Below the pieces are notes generated by a model, which saw nothing but the letters and a program-made list of their open reading frames with translations, did not search any database and had not been told where the DNA came from. A stretch of DNA of 62,000 nt from Mesostigma viride (Eukaryota > Streptophyta > Mesostigmatophyceae > Mesostigmatales > Mesostigmataceae): positions 57,501 to 119,500 of the forward strand of contig RPFO01000643.1 in the NCBI GenBank assembly GCA_009746045.1, in the 5' to 3' direction. Positions within the stretch are counted from its first letter, which is position 1. The number at the start of each line of letters is the position of its first letter. Below are positions 45,141-54,765 of this stretch, one piece after another. Made by a program: the position numbers and the translations under genes.

Positions 45141-46879
45141 TCACTCATAAAATGCTATGTCAGAGTCGGAGTCCGATGACAACAACATATCTGGGGCATC
45201 CTTATTCCGTTCGTCACGGAGGACTTTGTCAAGGAGTTGCTCATCTGTCAATTCATCATCATCACGAAGGGGCTTACGCACCTCTTCGATGATGGCATCT
45301 ATGTCAAAATACCCACAGGCCGGTGGCTCCTCAGTTGGGCGTGCAGCGCGTTCTTGGCGTTGAGCCGCGCGTGCATCTGGAAACACTGCATCTACATCAT
45401 CTGATTCAAAGTACCGCTCACGCGGATTAAACAGGGCTCTTTCAAGGCCGCGTGCTATAGCTGACAAAGAATGTTCACCAAGCCTAGGTTCAACCATGAT
45501 CTCGAATGCAGCTTGTACACGTGGGTAATCAAGGCCCCTACCTGCAAGAAATCTAGCATCTAGCGAGTATCGCCCCGTCTTGAACATGTGGGCGAGGGTT
45601 TTAATCAAGTTTGGACGCAAGCTAATACTATTGTGGTGCTTAAACCAGTATACCGCCGCACGCTCAAGTAAGTTGTAGGCGGTCAAGGAGCACCGTCCCT
45701 TGAGAGTGGGGGATCCGTGTAATAAATATTCTATACGCCCCTCTTCTTTGTCATCCTCATCAATGCCATGGCAATACAAAATCTGAAATCCCTCCTGCTC
45801 TTCCGATTTAAGCAAATAGCCTATCATCCCTGAATAATTCAATTTGTGGCTGGACTTCACTTGGCGTGCCACAAGGCTCGGCTTGGTTTTGTCATGTTTT
45901 CCCTTTTCATCTATTGGTTCACCCCACCCAAGTTCTTTCTTGAGCTTGAGTTTCACAGCATGGGCCGATGTAGCCTCAACGTCAATGAGCATGTGGACGT
46001 GCTTGTGCATTTCGAGTATTCCTTCCTCCACAATTGACATGCCCTTGCCGCCATTGGCTAGGTGGAAGGCCTCTATCTTGCCAAGCTCATCATCGTCAAG
46101 ATCGCGAGCCCCCCCTGAAATGGAGATGTGGAGTGTCATATTTTTTAGCGCCGTAGGCCCACGTGCGCGCTTGGGTTGACGTAATGGGATGTAATCGTCA
46201 GTTTCGTGTGCTTGATCTTGGTGCTGTTTTTCGACGTTGACTTGCTCATCCGTTGCGGTAGCCTCACGCTCTTGTAGTTGCTGTCTTGCTTGGCTGTGAC
46301 GAGAAGGGTACATGAAAAAAAAAAAATGCAGATTTTTTGCAAGGATCGTGGTCAAGATTGGTTTAAAGACATAATTAATTTTCAAAGAAAAACTCACGTG
46401 GACAAGTTTGGCAAGAATACAAGTTGGAAAAAAAAACCCTAGAAAGGATTCAGCGGCTTACCGTCCACGCTTTATCTTGCATGTTACGTGACGGGTGAGA
46501 CCAGCTTGGCTCCTGGCTACGAAAGGCGGCTCGCAACAGTTGCACATGAAATTCTGATTTTTAATGGCCCCTTCGCCATCGCTGTCCTCGTCATCACCGG
46601 AAACACCAGCTTCATCATCTATGAATTTACATCTTTTTGCCCAACGTGGAGGGGGATCCTCTTCGTCAACCTCATCCCCTTCCTCCTCTTCTGCCACTTC
46701 TTCATCCGCTTCTTGTTCAGCTTCTGGTTCGTCTTCCTTGTCGACATTGTTTTCATCGTCATCCTCGGAGGCATCGTCTAAAATAGCATGCCGCCGCGCC
46801 GCCGGTGCCTTGTTTCACAGTTTAACTCAGGCACAACGTCGTCCTCAAGAATCTGGAGGTTCGCATGTGCTGGATCCAT
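45141..46879 (-). CDS. Zinc-finger HUH endonuclease (Rep-like transposase), possibly replitron
   Basis: The last exon is 46293-45141. A 168-bp AT-rich intron (46461-46294, GTAAGC to CACAG, phase 2) joins it to an upstream exon with an acidic stretch and a C-x2-C-x14-H-x2-C finger (FMCNCC to GLTRHVTC). The last exon has a predicted beta strand (NMTLHISIS), the HUH motif in EMHKHVHMLIDV, and then NYSGMIGYLLKSE, where a catalytic tyrosine of a Rep/Y1 enzyme is expected. No helicase domain is seen, which argues against Helitron. A Rep-type HUH protein without helicase in an alga-like genome fits replitrons; that assignment is from memory. An ATG at 46879 starts MDPAHANLQILEDD, but a one-base shift near 46815 separates it from the acidic region, so the 5' end is uncertain or the gene is slightly damaged. 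The protein ends in an Asp/Ser/Glu-rich tail. Confidence 0.7.
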
Positions 46880-46901
46880 CGGTCCCGTTCTTTGGGATGA
46901 A

Positions 46902-47611
46902 CTAGGTGGTCCGGCGTCGTTGGCGGGTGCTGGCCGGCGTGGTCGTCATGGACGGGGTCGTCATCTGCGACGGCTCAAAAGCAGGCGTTTCCTCATTGCG
47001 TTCGTCAAAATCGAGGGCTCGTTTAGTCCCCTTGCCGGGCCAGGGCGACTTGCCGGCGTTTTGGTCTTGGCCATGTTGTTTTGTGGACGTTTGTGTTGAT
47101 GATGATGGGGTTACAGATGACCCCCCAGCAAGCTTGCCGGCAGCAGACAAAACGGAGTTTAATAATTCATCCTCGTCCGCCTGGGACCCCGTCAGATCCA
47201 CGCTATCCACCGCTGCCCCTTTATTGATTGCGTTGGAGAGAAGAGGCCCTATTGTCTCAAGTGTCGACAGCACCTCATTTGTTGCACTTTTGACCACCCC
47301 CTCCCACAGTTGTTCCTTTTTGGATAAGGCGACTTTCAGCCGCTCTAGCGTCTTGAGTTGGGGCTCTACGGTTGTCTCGTACGCCTTTTTCACTTTCTCC
47401 TCGCAGAGCTTTTCCTCCCTTGTCTTGAGTTCATGATACCTTGCCTTAGCCGCATTTACATTCTTTGTTTGTACTTGTACCCCTCGTTGGCACGGTCCAG
47501 ATTAAGCTTTTTGTCCCTGATGGCGTTAGTTAAGTCGACTCTCTGCTTGTTTACTTTTCCAACGAGGTCCTTGAAGAGGTCTTGTTGCACCAGATTTTTC
47601 ATCGCCGCCAT
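46902..47611 (-). CDS. Coiled-coil protein with basic tail, upstream of the HUH gene
   Basis: From ATG 47611 (ACCATGG) it reads MAAMKNLVQQDLFKDLVGKV, then a long Lys/Glu/Leu helix-forming region (KTREEKLCEEKVKKAYE, LKTLERLKVALSKKEQL), a Ser/Thr-rich linker with KGTKRALDFDERNEE, and ends in RQRRR. A one-base shift at the four-G run near 47482 must be bridged for a continuous ~236-residue frame. Its stop lies 23 bp before the HUH gene ATG, same strand, so both may be one transcript or one protein. Function unknown; an accessory or oligomerisation factor of the element is inference. Confidence 0.45.
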
Positions 47612-47967
47612 GGTGTCGGCCTTTCGTTTTCTTTTTGTCCCTTCGTTCACACACCTATATTCGCGTGTATCCTGTCAATCACACGAATCGTGACGCGTGG
47701 CCGCTCCTTCTGCCTTTGGTCTTCGTGCCCCGTTAGTATCCAGCCAATCACACACGACGTAAGGTTTGTAACCGCAATCAGTTTCCAACGTGTCGGCCAT
47801 TTCCATTAAATAATATCCCTGTAACCGCTATTCTGTGATTGCAAGGTGTCTAAACTTCCACCTGGACCTTACTGGGTCGACGCCCGGAAGTGCCGAACTA
47901 ATCGCCATCTACAATTTCCTAGAACTACGGTCCAATAGATATTCGGTTTGAAACTGACAACTGCGAC

Positions 47968-48200
47968 TCTCCCCCGGTGTAACACCGTTCCCCCCATTAA
48001 CGATTCGCTGATACTCATTTCCCCTCTCACCTCTTTGGTCCATTTCCCCGATAACACCGTTCCCCCCCCCCATAAGTGCGTTCCCCCCCCGTTGTAACAC
48101 CGTCCCCCCCCCCCATAACTGCGTCCCCCCCCCGTTGTAACACCGTCCCCCCCCCCCTAACTGCGTCCCCCCCCCGGCCGTTGTAACACCGTCCCCCCAG
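47968..48200. repeat. C-rich ~40-bp tandem repeat
   Basis: About five units of TAACACCGTCCCCCCCC plus CATAACTGCGT. The glycine-rich minus frames over it are repeat artefacts. Confidence 0.85.
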
Positions 48201-48229
48201 GAGGGGTGACATTGAGCCAAGCTAAATAG

Positions 48230-48420
48230 GGGCCGGATCCTGCAGCCGCCGGTCCAGAATGTCTGGCCCCTATTTCCATACTAGGGGCCCGTGCAGCTAC
48301 CGGCACCAATTCTAGCTAGCCCCCATCTTTTCGGCCCCTATAGGGGAGATTCCAGGGGCCGAATTTTTATGCAGCCGCCAGCCCTAGATTTCGGGCCCCC
48401 ATATTGTACAGCAGGCGCGG
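48230..48420. repeat. Degenerate GGGGCC/GGCCCC palindromic repeats
   Basis: Four to five pieces bounded by GGGGCC and GGCCCC with CAGCCGCCGG-like cores. A further one is near 49155-49200. No coding content. Confidence 0.5.
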
Positions 48421-48474
48421 CATGCCGCATCATGCCACGTGGCGTCCCATCTTGCCATGCCCCGGATGCCAGCT

Positions 48475-48720
48475 ATGTACAAATCCGAAAGGCTTGCATC
48501 ACTCCCCGGACAGGAGAAATTTTGCGGATGACTGTAGGTGTAAGTTGGCGATGCCATGGTAACCGGAGACGTCCGTCCTATTGTCAGCAAAATTTGGTGC
48601 GAGAGGTCCCCAGTTCGATTCAGGTCGGATTCATTTGTAGATCGCGTTTTCCGCGTTTTCCGCGGCCCGGCACTGAACGCAAAGGTTTTCACCTTTGCGG
48701 AGTGTCTGATCAGAATGTAC
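48475..48720 (+). mobile_element. SINE-like element, copy 2, TSD ATGTAC
   Basis: Element 48481-48714 flanked by ATGTAC (48475-48480, 48715-48720). Same family as 28193 but on the plus strand, with the GTTCGATTC B box and the CTGATCAGA end. Confidence 0.85.
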
Positions 48721-48960
48721 GGGCCTACGGATGCCTACACAAAAAACTGTGTCGGCATCCGTCCTCACGCCGCGCCGCGCTCTACTGTCATGCAGTCTGC
48801 ACATGTCTTGCCCAGTTCAGTGCAGTTCAGTTCAGTTTAGTTGGAATCCCACGCCGGTCTCCAACAGAGATAGTGTAGCGACGTAAGTAGATCGGATGGT
48901 ACTAGGGTACTGTGATATGTCTTGCCCAGAAATTGCCTGTCGCCGGAGAGGCATGCCAGC

Positions 48961-49080
48961 ATCAAGCCACGTGGCGCCTCATCAAGCCACGTGGCGCCTC
49001 ATCAAGCCACGTGGCGCCCCATCTTGCCACGTGGTGCCGCATCTTGCCACGTGGTGCCGCAGCTCGGCCACGTAGCGCTG
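48961..49080. repeat. 20-bp tandem array of G-box palindromes
   Basis: Six consecutive 20-bp units of ATCAAGCCACGTGGCGCCTC type. Three contain the full palindrome GCCACGTGGC and two GCCACGTGGT; the sixth is degraded. CACGTG is a bZIP/bHLH G-box. The array lies about 1.35 kb upstream of the coiled-coil gene of the same insertion. Confidence 0.9.
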
Positions 49081-49261
49081 CGCTATTGGGGGCCAGTAAT
49101 ACGGGGCCACCGCCGCCGACCCTCGTATTACTCGCCAGCCCCTATTTCAATTCAGGGGCCGGCGCTTACCGCAGCAGTCAGGCCCTGGGACGGGCCCCTA
49201 GTATCCAGGAAATTTTGCATGGAGATGTCACCCCTCCTGTCCCCCCCCACGTACTGTACTT

Positions 49262-49346
49262 AACAGCTCTGCCTTTTAACCGTCGAATTTTTAACCGTCG
49301 AATTTTTAACCGTCTTTTCTAACAGCTCTGCCTTTTAACCGTCGAA
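49262..49346. repeat. TTTAACCGTCGAA tandem repeats
   Basis: Three units of TTTTTAACCGTCGAA nested between two copies of AACAGCTCTGCCTTTTAACC. Confidence 0.85.
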
Positions 49347-49577
49347 TGCGCAATCAATCTAGAGAGTATCCGCGATTTCAGTACATGCCGTCACCCTTGA
49401 CAGCTGTCGTACAATAGTACAAATTAACGCCAATAGAAATTCGCCTCCGAACATATATCTCGATAGAGGTATGCGTCTTATTTAATTTCAAGGTACCTCT
49501 TAATTAATCTCGGCCCCCGCCTTCCGCTAATTTGCTAATTTGCTAAATTTGCTAAAAAAGAGCCAATTTTAAACCGA

Positions 49578-49800
49578 CTGCCGCTCCCAGGTGTACGCAC
49601 TTCGGTTTTGCGAATCCGCACCCAATGCAACCAGTGAGCTTAGACTAGAGTTGGCTTGATGTTGTAGATAGATTACACTGGTAGGAATGTGTGTCCCCAT
49701 CCATCCATCCATCGGGGCTAATGCTCCGTGACTCCCCAACGGGAGCACGAGTCTAATTAATTAATTGATTAATTAATTAATGCAACCGGTGTTCAGGAGA
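49578..49800 (+). mobile_element. Retroposon-like unit, second copy, with 3' hairpin and TTAA tail
   Basis: Counterpart of 27603-27800 in the duplicated segment. It has the same hairpin and a longer TTAATTAA tail. Confidence 0.55.
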
Positions 49801-49867
49801 CATGTACACCGCCCGCATTGGAAGTTCTAACTAAATAATTAGCTTCTGGAAAATGTTCTGGCTGAAA

Positions 49868-50165
49868 ACCATAAAAAAAACAAAAGAAAATTAATTAATT
49901 AACTCCGGGGGCTGAGGACTGGACTCAACAAACAAACAAACAAAATTAATTAATTAACTCATGTGGGCTCTGGGTATCACTGACCTCCACTGACTCTAGC
50001 CTATGGCCGCCGAAGGGGGGCCGCCGGGCCGGATTGCCGGCCGAATTGGGGACGGCCTGTACGATATCTACCAAACAAACAAAAGAAATTTATTAATTAA
50101 ATAAGTACCCATGTGCCTTGAACGGCTGTAGGACAAACAAACAAACAAAAGGTTTTAATTAAATA
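49868..50165. repeat. Series of (CAAA)n/TTAATTAA tails
   Basis: Four times within 300 bp a CAAACAAACAAA run is followed by TTAATTAA (near 49880, 49935, 50075 and 50140). This region is absent from the first copy. It looks like successive retroposon ends or a seed for repeated insertion. Confidence 0.5.
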
Positions 50166-50330
50166 ATAAAAACCCGGGACTCTAACTGGCTCCCCAACAA
50201 ACAATCCAGGGTTATTCGTAATGCAAATACGGCAAAAATTGACCCATAATAACAAACTTCCAATGCGGAGGGTGTAGTCTATGTAGTCTATGTGTAAATC
50301 ATAATATAACGTTAGCAATTTTAAAAATAA

Positions 50331-52231
50331 TTAAGGGGAGGGTCCCATAGAAATATATCAAAACTTACCCCCCCTAATAACTACAGAAATGCAACTGACA
50401 ACCACTGAATGATGTTTGGGGACCATAAACATGATGTTTGGGCATGCATACCACCACTTGTTGGGGGTACTACCCCCAGCCATACACCGGCTATGAGCTA
50501 AAAATAGAAAAAAACGCTGTCCGGGGCACATCTTGCCCAGAACAGTGGGATAACCAGTTGCATGAAAAAAGTAATACCCATATAAAAATGTCATGGGACA
50601 TGGTTTCTACCTAATTGGATCAACAAAATCAGCACATCCCTTTGAGTTATTAATTTTTGGGCCAAAAATACGCTTTTTTAGGCGGGGCGTCCCCATACAC
50701 ACTCATAACACATCAATTAGGCCTAAAAAGTAATAGTCAAATTCTGTCATGACCATAGAAGGCACTGTCAAAGTTTGGTGGCATTCTGAGCTCAGCTGTA
50801 GCAGTTATTAATTTTGGCAGTTGGCCACCTGTGCAGACGCTAAGGAAGGCATTAGTGAGTATTAAGGCACACTAACACTTCCTGTGCCATCCAAAAGGCT
50901 CCTGACCATGCCCAATTCGACCACAATGTACAAGGAGGTGGCTGGGCACGTCATGTGCCCTTGCCTTACCTCGACACGGGCAACCTGTTGCGTGTGTGCA
51001 CAACAATGAGGCAGGTAGCTCTACATGCCTAGCCAACACTTCTAAAGCATATTCCAGGTTTATGGTGTGGGCATCATCCCAAAACCAAGCTCAAACACAC
51101 CCTAGAAAGCCATATCCACTAATTGCCCAACAAGGGTAACAACAGACAGTCCACAGAGAAAGCAGAATTATCATACATGCTGATTGCCAAGGCTTCTTAC
51201 CATGGTTACCTTGCCTTGCTAGCATATGAATTAGGGCTCTCCCATTTTAGTGGGAGAAAGGCCAACAAGACAACGATAACCCCTACCTACGTGCAGTTCC
51301 ACCCATGCAGTATGCCCCTCAGAAAAACCACTGCCACCTTTCTTTCCAGCGCAATTGTTTGCCAAGAAACAAACTCAAGCTTGTGAGCCTCTAACCACAA
51401 TGAAGCCTCTGCTAAGAAAGGCCGCGTCAATATTCACACAAAACTGAGTGCTGTTAGCAATCTCCTTCCAAGAAACCACTCAGCAAATCCCTGACAACTT
51501 GACGATATGCCACGGTCACGCTTTGACACATCCCAGCCATGCAACGTACATAAAAACCACTGAAAGGTGCCAGGAATCTGGCGATGCGCAGCACGGAATG
51601 GCATTATACCTGGCGCTAACTGCACGGAAAGAAGCCGAAAACTTGCGTTGATAACCCATAAAGGAAGCGAAACATTCATAGGGTCACGTTGATCACACGA
51701 TCGTACCATTACCGGCATTGTCCTTCGCCCAGCGGCGCAAGAAAGAACAACCTTCCATGGAATAATAAGACGCGCATCCCGCGAGCCTGGAGAGTGTCTT
51801 ACCGATCATGACGGAAATCTTGCCGAAACCCAGCAAATTTTTTAAAGCTTTACCAATAACGATTTAAACGCATCCTTGACGCTAGGTAAAGCCCATAAAA
51901 CCTGACAATCACCGCCGCCAGCGTGCATTCTAATTTATTCCTCTCGACGAAAACATCAGATTGGACCCCCGTGGCGATGGTCATCAATAAAATCATCGAC
52001 ACTGCAAAAAACGCGAACTCCGCTACGAAGTGGTATCATTTACTCATCGTCTTTAAGATTCGCTCAGTTTCTCTGCATTCCGCGAGCTATCTTTTTCTAC
52101 TCTGCCTGAAAGCACGTCGCCATGGCCAGCTCCGGTAGGGGTGCGCGCCCCGTGCACCACTTTTTCACGGTACGGACGGGTACCGCGAATTTTTCGGCGC
52201 CAAAATATTCGCGCCGGGACCCTCCCCTTAA
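50331..52231. mobile_element. Non-autonomous TTAA-type DNA transposon
   Basis: Termini 50335-50346 and 52216-52227 are perfect inverted repeats GGGGAGGGTCCC / GGGACCCTCCCC, each flanked by TTAA. The 1.89-kb interior has no recognisable transposase. TTAA duplications are typical of piggyBac and Kolobok superfamilies. Near its right end lies a TTTTCGGCGCCAAAA palindrome, similar to the one at 2434. It is nested in the LINE tail. Confidence 0.8.
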
Positions 52232-52373
52232 ATTATAACATGCCTCCGTTGGGAGATCATGTAGCACATATTCCAGGTTGGATGGGTGGAGTGGGGGAAG
52301 CCGCGTAATCGAACTAACCTAACTCTAAGCTATATCGATCTAGTCTAGAAAAGCCTATCTACGCTACTCATCA

Positions 52374-54765
52374 AAACGGCTCCTCCTCTTGGGGGGAGGC
52401 GGCTTGCCCACAGGGGCTGGCGTGTGAGCCTTGACAATCTTCTGCCACCGCTTCTTGTCCTGCATGGCAGTCCAGAGAAGGGAGAGAGAGGGGATGCGGT
52501 ATTCAAACTGGGCTGGGACCACTAGGTCGTCCAGCAACATCTGGGTATAGGTCTTTTGCGGATGACTGTAGGTGTAAGTTGGCGATGCCATGGTATCCGG
52601 AGACGTCCGTCCTATAGTCAGCAAAATTGGTGCGAGAGGTCCCCAGTTCGATTCCGGTCGGATTCATTTGCAGATCGCATTTTCCGCGTTTTCCGCGGCC
52701 TGGCACTGAACGCAAAGGTTTTCACCTTTGCGGAGTGTCTGATCAGAATAGGTCATGGCATGTTTCCCTACCCTTTTAGGAATGTTCTTGGGGCCAGGCC
52801 AGGTCAAAATATGCCGCCCTGGCTGGCCGAGCCGCTGGGGACCGGCCAGACCAAGGGCGGTGTCGACCTGGCTGGTGCGAGCAAGATGTCCTACAAATGC
52901 TATCCTACGCTGCCTAATCTCGTCCGAAATACGAGGCATACCGTGATACAAAGACTCTAATGACCTACGCTGAGAAAACTCTACATTCAGGACCTGTCGG
53001 AGCATCCTGGTTACGGTGCCGTCTAGCTTAGCTGCCAGTGTTGCCGTGAGTGTCCACGCCTCGGCGCCATACGTGAGCACCGTGAGGACGAGTACCTTGA
53101 AGAGCATGCGCTTGCGGTGCTCGTCCAGGCCCTTGGAGCGCCAGTAGGTGTTGAGCGAACGAAGCCTAGCCCAGGTCAGGCCAATGCGGACCGGTCCACA
53201 TCGTCGGCGGTGTCAGGGAGCATGCTCCCCAACAGTTTGAAGCGGTCGCGGAACGGGACCTCCGTCCCGTCGAGCAGGCGCGACAGCGGTGGACGACTGG
53301 AGGCCCCAATCACCATCGCCTCAGTTTTGACACTAATCTCCAACCCCACCGCCCTCGCCTCCAGGCCCAGACAGTCCAGCCCTGAGGTCTGAATGTGCTC
53401 GGGGCGCGCGATGAGGGTGGTGTCGTCCGCATAAATCAGGTCAGCCAGGCGGTAACCCGTGCTAACCCCGCCGTGCCCACGCTCGTTAAGGATGTCCAAG
53501 CCTGGCTCGAACCCCTTAACGGAGCAGTAAAGCGCACACGTGCCTGGCGCATGACGTGGTTCACGACAATAATGAACAGGTATGGGGACAGGACACAACC
53601 TTGCCACACCCCGTGGTGAAGGGGGAATGGTGGGGTGGTGCCTTCCGCAGTCCGCAAGTGCTACTGCCTGTGAGCCCTCATACAGTCGGCGAATGGCAGC
53701 AATAAACGCTGGTGGCACTCGGTCCAGAGCTAGGATGGCCCAAAGAGCCTCCCAGAGGACCGTGTCAAAGGGGGGGGTGATATAGTCAACAAAAATGAAG
53801 ACCAGCGGCGAACTGTCAGGGCCAAGGCGACGCTCCTCCTCCATCAACCGGCGCGCGACAAACACAGCCATGACAGTGTTACGACCACGACGGAAACCCA
53901 TCTGAGACTCACCCAGGTGTGGGTCCAGCGCGGCGCGGAGCCTGTGCAGCATCATGCGCATGAAGACCTTCAGCGCGGTGCTCTGGAGGCAGACACCCCG
54001 GTAGTTACCGGGGTCAGCAGCAGAGCCCTTCTTGTACAGCATGACGCGGATGGCCGTCTGCCACTCAGCAGGCGGAGGCTCGTCAGAAAGCAGGACACGG
54101 TTGCAGAACGCCAGCAGAAGATCCCTAACCGCCGGATCCGGGGGTCTTCAGCAGCTCAGCAGAAAGGTGGTCGGCACCGACCGCCGCATCGTACCGCAGG
54201 CGAGCAAGGGCGCCGTCCAATTCCTTCAAAGTGAAGGGGTGGACGACGCCGTCAGTGGCGAGGCAGCCCTCCTGCAAGGCGGGGACTCGGTAGTCCGCGG
54301 CCGAGGAGGGGGGCGCTGGCGGCGGCGGGGGTCCGGCAACCCCGAGGCGGGCGGCCGTCTCGGGTTGAAGCGGCGGGGGGGGGGCGCGAGCCCCACCGGT
54401 CAAGGAAACATTGTGGGCCAACCAGCTGTCAAGGCTTACCGGCGCCGTGCCGTCCCCCGTATGCTCCACCCGGGGGTGCGCTGCCGCCGGCCGCCGAGCC
54501 GGTCGAGGTGGTACCACATGTCCTTGCCCTGGTTGCGAGCTTGGCAGGCCTTGGCATCTGCGATGCACTGGGCCGCCTCCGCGTCCTGAGCGTGCTCGTA
54601 GGCCTCCACGAGGGCGGCCTTGAGCACCGGTTTCTGCAGCGGGTCCCCGGTTACGCTTGAGGCGGTGCCGGGCGGCCAAGACCTTGGGGTCCTGGCGGTA
54701 GAGCGGACCGGGGCATGACCGGCAGGTGCCGGGCCGCCAGCAACGGGGCACGGGCCGCAAAGCCC
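52374..54765 (-). pseudogene. LINE ORF2 (reverse transcriptase to C-terminus), broken
   Basis: From right to left: the pre-RT region (FTLKELDGALARLRYDAAVG), RT palm pieces (GNYRGVCLQSTALKVF, SQMGFRRGRNTVMAVF, FVDYITPPFDTV), the YADD catalytic motif (LADLIYADDTTLIA, 53422-53433), the C-terminal LTYGAEAWTLT and RRIAFVGHLART, then LLWTAMQDKKRWQKIVKAHT and stop. Frames change at least twice and a SINE interrupts it. Removing the SINE and one 7-bp TSD restores frame across that point (AMTY joined to TQMLLDD). Clade not assigned. Confidence 0.85.
52547..52754 (+). mobile_element. SINE-like element, copy 3, TSD ATAGGTC, nested in LINE
   Basis: Element 52554-52747 flanked by ATAGGTC on both sides. 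It is shorter at its 5' end than copies 1 and 2 but keeps the B box and CTGATCAGA end. Confidence 0.85.

Larger units (their letters stand above)
44989..49578. mobile_element. 4.6-kb insertion carrying a zinc-finger/HUH transposase gene
   Basis: In the first copy TTGTCATGATTGCC is followed at once by GCTCCCAGG (27590-27610). Here 4.6 kb intervene between ATTGCC (ending 44988) and TGCCGCTCCC (49579). TGCC is present at both edges. The left end has AT-rich direct repeats (AAAATTAAC and AAAATTACC, 45.03-45.07 kb) and the right end has CTAATTTG repeats (49.53-49.56 kb). The segment contains the Rep-like gene, a coiled-coil gene, C-rich and G-box arrays and a SINE, so it may be several nested insertions. 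Confidence 0.65.

Noticed and set aside
45141-46397. Helitron
   Set aside because: HUH motif present but no helicase domain anywhere in the insertion.
47909-48220. Glycine-rich minus frames
   Set aside because: Translation of the C-rich 40-bp tandem repeat.
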